A stretch of 64,000 bases of DNA from Sphingomonas faeni (lineage in GTDB: Bacteria; Pseudomonadota; Alphaproteobacteria; Sphingomonadales; Sphingomonadaceae): assembly GCF_030817315.1 (NCBI RefSeq), contig NZ_JAUSZF010000004.1, forward strand, positions 310,001 through 374,000, given 5' to 3'. Below, piece after piece: positions 61,244 through 64,000 of the stretch. Positions within the stretch are counted from its first letter, which is position 1, and the number at the start of each line of letters is the position of its first letter. The notes below the pieces were generated by a model. The model did not search any database. It had not been told where the DNA came from and saw only the letters and a program-made list of their open reading frames with translations. Position numbers and translations under genes: made by a program.

Positions 61244-61984
61244 TGACCGCGACTACAATCGCGAGCGCTATCGCCAGCGCCAAGGACTCGCCGCTGGAAC
61301 GACATGGTGGAATGACCGCAAAGGCCGACGGGAGCTTCATGAAGACCGAACGGCGGTGCCGCTTGGAAGCGCTAGCTGGATTGGCGGAGGCGGCAGCGGC
61401 ACCGGGGTTGGTGGTGGCTGGTTCGATGCCGCAAATCGTGGTTTCGACTATCAGAAGAACCGGCATCGACCTAGGCGCCACAGTCGGACGCACCCAGCGC
61501 AGAAATGGATATTCCTGCTATGGGCGATACCGATCCTGATCCCCGCGTATCGTGAGGCAAAACGCTCCGGCTGGATTCCAGACCGCGCCGCGGAGCTGCC
61601 CTTCCCCGCGTCCGGGACCGTCACGGTCAATGATAGCGTCGACCCGAAAACGGCAACTTCACAGATCAAGGTGAATGCGGCCCAGGCAAATGCCGTCGTA
61701 GAGCTGTTCGATCGCGAGACCGATCTGCACGTCATTTCTGTCCATGTGAACCGAAACGAGGACGTATCCGTACCGGTGCCACCTGGCACTTACCGGATGA
61801 AGATCATCAAGGGGACAAGTGGCATGGCCTGACGACGTGGTTCGGTGCATCGACCATCTATGAGACTGTGGTGCGACCGATGGTCTTCACACGGCGAACC
61901 AGTCGGATGATCGACTTACATCGGTCGCCGTCCGGCAACCTGCACACCAGCATCAACTTTACGAACCCAAAACCGCTCAATTGA
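61233..61984 (+). pseudogene. Membrane protein with MGxxDRDY start and SH3-like tail, one-base frame break
   Basis: MGIDDRDYNRERYRQRQGLA, a glycine-rich stretch (GGGGSGTGVGGGWFDAANRG), one membrane helix (WIFLLWAIPILIPAYREA) and a beta domain. The frame ends early at 61832. With one G restored in the run at 61811-61814, it continues KWHGLTTWFGASTIYETVVR and NLHTSINFTNPKPLN to 61984, a coherent end. The family occurs in sphingomonads; no function is known. Confidence 0.6.
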
Positions 61985-61999
61985 ACAAGGGGAACACAC

Positions 62000-62480
62000 A
62001 TGGATCGGACACTCGCAATCTTTGGGACGCTTGCGATCGCCCTCCCCTCCCCTCCCCTCGCGACGGCGCAAAAGCTCGTTAAGGGCGGCAGCGGCATTGA
62101 TGGCGACATGGAGGTGCCTTGCGGCGACCGATCGCTAGGGACAATCGCGCTGAGCTAGAAGCGTACGCGGTGAACCCTGCCGACGGGCTCTTTGCCGTTA
62201 TGGTGGCGCTGATTTGGGTGCCTAACGCACGGAGCGGATGCCCGGGTGTTGCCGCCCCCTCCCCCCTTTGCTGAAGCTGTCGGTGTCATAGTCGGGCGAT
62301 CCCCTGCTCGTCGCCTGCGGAGAGGGTTTAGATGGCCTTCAGCGCGAGCGGCAGCTTGCTGCGGGTGGATCGGTCGCTGGCGCAAACAATCAGGCTGCGC
62401 TGAAGGCGGCAGATTACCAATTGCATGCAAAGCTGCTCTATTCCGCCAACGATCCTAATAGCAGCGGTGGTTGTCTAACT
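62000..62480 (+). pseudogene. Remnant of a CsgG-like lipoprotein/secretin gene
   Basis: Starts MDRTLAIFGTLAIALPSPPL (signal) and reads KLVKGGSGIDGDMEVPCGDR then stops at 62158. Further on, in another frame near 62290-62480, come GEGLDGLQRERQLAAGGSVA and NNQAALKAADYQLHAKLLYS, which resemble the CsgG core. The gene has lost parts and frame. It is not likely to make a protein. Confidence 0.6.
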
Positions 62481-62514
62481 CCAGCAGGCCACAACGTAGG
62501 CCAGTGAGCAGGGT

Positions 62515-62751
62515 GGATATCCGCAGGATATCCATTTGATTTGGCCACCATAAGGATATCCAGTCAATATTCTTTGGTTGGCGATCATTTACCGGATACC
62601 ATATCCATATGCCACCATATCCATATGCCACCATATCCATATGCCATCATATCCATATGCAATCATATCCATATGCAATCATATCCATATGCTACCATAT
62701 CCATATGCTACCATATCGCAAGGGGATCCAAAGGCTATCAAAAGGATATCC
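62515..62751. other. Candidate partition centromere (parS) upstream of parA
   Basis: Four GGATATCC palindromes (62515, 62526, 62554, 62744) flank seven direct 16-bp repeats, immediately ahead of parA. Small partner proteins of ParA bind such arrays to form the segregation complex and repress the operon. The region is far more AT-rich than the rest of the window. Confidence 0.7.
62600..62711. repeat. Seven tandem 16-bp repeats
   Basis: Unit CATATCCATATGCCAC; copies differ only in the last four bases (CCAC, CCAC, CCAT, CAAT, CAAT, CTAC, CTAC). A partial eighth copy begins at 62712. The neat 16-bp step (about 1.5 turns) suits cooperative protein binding. Confidence 0.95.
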
Positions 62752-62870
62752 ATCGTATATGTATTGCGCTATTAATATGGTTTCGATAGGCAACCGTCAG
62801 CCTATGCATGGCCAATCGATCGCAATAGGCAATTAGTAGCCTAGTAAAATGTTAATGAGGAAACGCAGGC

Positions 62871-63554
62871 ATGCCAGCGATATCAGTAGCAAACCCGAAA
62901 GGGGGTGCCGGCAAAACGACCCTTACGTTCATTCTCGCTGGGGAGTTGGCTCGCAGCGGCGCGTCGGTTGTCGTCGTCGATGCTGATCCAAACGCGATCA
63001 TAGCGAAGTGGGGCGCCAGGCGTACCGCTGAGGGGAGGGCACTTCCGTTTGAGATCGTAGCAAGCCCTAAAGAGTCAGAGCTAGTAAAAGTGCTCGACGC
63101 CCTCACAGAAAAGAACGACTTTGTTTTAATCGATCTTGAGGGGACTGCTTCGCGAATGACATCACGAGCACTTGCCCGCTCTCACTTGGTACTGATTCCG
63201 TTCAATCTCTCGCCGATTGACGCAGAATTAGCAGCTAATGCCGTTGGTTTGATACACGAGGAGGCGGAAGCCTTAGGCCGCGTTATTCCGTACCGCCTCG
63301 TCCGGAGTCGTGACAACGCGGCGATTGAGACAAAATCTGCGAAACGAATTACCTCAGCAATCAAGGACGCTGATCTACCCTTGCTCAACAAGGGACTGGT
63401 AGAACGAGCGGCTTACCGTGACGTATTCGATTTTGCATCAACATTGGAAGAACTGACCGATGAAAAGACTTCAGGACTTGCGGCAGCCAAACGAAACGCA
63501 TTCGAAGTTGCGTACGCAGTCGTAGAGGCTGTGCGTGAGGAGACTGACCGATGA
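62871..63554 (+). CDS. parA: Partition ATPase ParA, 227 aa
   Basis: Deviant Walker A motif PKGGAGKTT (residues 9-17), Walker A' VVVVDADPNAII and Walker B FVLIDLEGTAS. The short length without an N-terminal helix-turn-helix is type Ib. It forms a gradient on the nucleoid and moves the plasmid. Start after AATGAGGAAACGC. The stop overlaps the next start (ATGA). Confidence 0.93.
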   Translation: MPAISVANPKGGAGKTTLTFILAGELARSGASVVVVDADPNAIIAKWGARRTAEGRALPFEIVASPKESELVKVLDALTEKNDFVLIDLEGTASRMTSRALARSHLVLIPFNLSPIDAELAANAVGLIHEEAEALGRVIPYRLVRSRDNAAIETKSAKRITSAIKDADLPLLNKGLVERAAYRDVFDFASTLEELTDEKTSGLAAAKRNAFEVAYAVVEAVREETDR

Positions 63555-63901
63555 GCGGTTATGGGTTCAAGAAGCCTAATGCGGCATCGGCTGACGAAGT
63601 CGCCGACAAACTCAATCTTTCCGGCCTCTCGAAAGCGCCCCTTCGTATCGATCGTGTGAGAGAAGAGGAGGCAGTTGCGCGTGGCGCTGCAATGGGGTTC
63701 GTCGATCGCGCCCAGGGGGAGAGCGAGAGTGTCTCAGCTCGACCTAGCCGACGTCGGCGGGAAACCGTCGCGCAGGGAAATCTCTTTATAAAGGGTCCAC
63801 AAGAAACACTCGACTGGTTCGTTGAATTTACCAACCAGCGTGGTCACCGTTCTTATTGGCAGGCACTTGAGGAACTGCGGGCACTTACCGCGAAGGGTTA
63901 G
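63551..63901 (+). CDS. ParA partner/centromere-binding protein, 116 aa
   Basis: MSGYGFKKPNAASADEVADK, a basic centre (SARPSRRRRETVAQGNLFIK) and a C-terminal QETLDWFVEFTNQRGHRSYW segment. The last part resembles a ribbon-helix-helix or similar small DNA-binding fold. Translationally coupled to parA. It should bind the 16-bp repeats and stimulate ParA ATPase. It is not a ParB of the Spo0J type. Confidence 0.78.
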   Translation: MSGYGFKKPNAASADEVADKLNLSGLSKAPLRIDRVREEEAVARGAAMGFVDRAQGESESVSARPSRRRRETVAQGNLFIKGPQETLDWFVEFTNQRGHRSYWQALEELRALTAKG

Positions 63902-64000
63902 GATCCTTCTAGGCACCGAGCCTCCCGCAAGTAAGGCAAGCGAACGGGCTAATAATCTTCGTGGGTATCCAAAAAAAAATCACACTGGCTAGTTTCGTTT
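63902..64000. other. Window end, no gene seen
   Basis: The last 99 bases hold a run of nine A near 63971 and no start of a convincing gene. Confidence 0.4.

Noticed and set aside
62600..62711. CRISPR-like array
   Set aside because: The units are head-to-tail with no spacers and there are no cas genes; it is an iteron array before parA.
62541..62836. Three overlapping frames across the repeat array encoding HIHMP/YPYA repeats
   Set aside because: They are the array translated in different frames, have no ribosome sites and resemble no protein.

Overview
The window looks like part of a large GC-rich plasmid, or a plasmid-like integrative element, from an alphaproteobacterium of the Sphingomonas type. 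The protein families (DUF6927, DUF7007, DUF736, DUF2493, ArdC-like, strawberry-notch helicase), the MobF relaxase with its TraD coupling protein, and a ParA pair beside tandem repeats all point that way. I see no rRNA, tRNA, CRISPR array, antibiotic-resistance gene or replication initiator.

Layout: (1) 1-2.5 kb holds cargo: the end of a cation:proton antiporter and a TAT-exported GH29 alpha-L-fucosidase. (2) 3.0-20.3 kb is a long plus-strand block. It carries a primase-like zinc-finger/Toprim protein, a very large methyltransferase-helicase fusion resembling phage P1 DarB, a ParB-like protein, an ArdC-type antirestriction metalloprotein, a DUF6927 gene split by a group II intron, a thermonuclease lipoprotein and several unknown proteins. 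I read it as an establishment/anti-restriction island. (3) 20.3-24.3 kb has a nuclease remnant, a small membrane protein, a lipoprotein, a multi-pass membrane protein, a protealysin-type M4 protease and its presumed inhibitor emfourin in one tight operon. (4) 24.3-29.3 kb has ribosomal protein bS21, a D,D-carboxypeptidase and two VapC-type toxin-antitoxin pairs. (5) 29.4-33.5 kb is an intact IS21-family element with a 7-bp target duplication, then an IS5-family element. (6) 33.8-41.4 kb is a patchwork of small accessory genes, long-stem hairpins and one AT-richer orphan gene. (7) 41.4-48.9 kb is a minus-strand satellite- or island-like element: integrase, AlpA-type regulator, CHC2/Toprim primase, and a DUF3987 gene with two in-frame amber codons. 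(8) 49.7-60.5 kb is plasmid backbone: DUF736, DUF2493, a candidate oriT, a ribbon-helix-helix accessory protein, TraD and TraI. (9) 60.6-63.9 kb has small membrane proteins, a CsgG remnant, a centromere-like array of seven 16-bp repeats, then parA and its partner.

How it fits together: TraI would nick and unwind at an oriT near 53.9 kb and TraD would pass the complex to a secretion channel not seen here. The DarB-like and ArdC-like proteins could protect the incoming DNA. ParA and its partner, the toxin-antitoxin pairs and the repeat array would keep the plasmid in the population.

A striking feature is the number of single-base frame breaks (near 3497, 10499, 13029, 39206, 51881 and 61813). 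In each, adding or removing one base restores a good protein, and most lie beside a short run of identical bases. Either the assembly has homopolymer errors or several genes are decaying. Raw reads would settle this, so calls on these genes are given as reconstructed.
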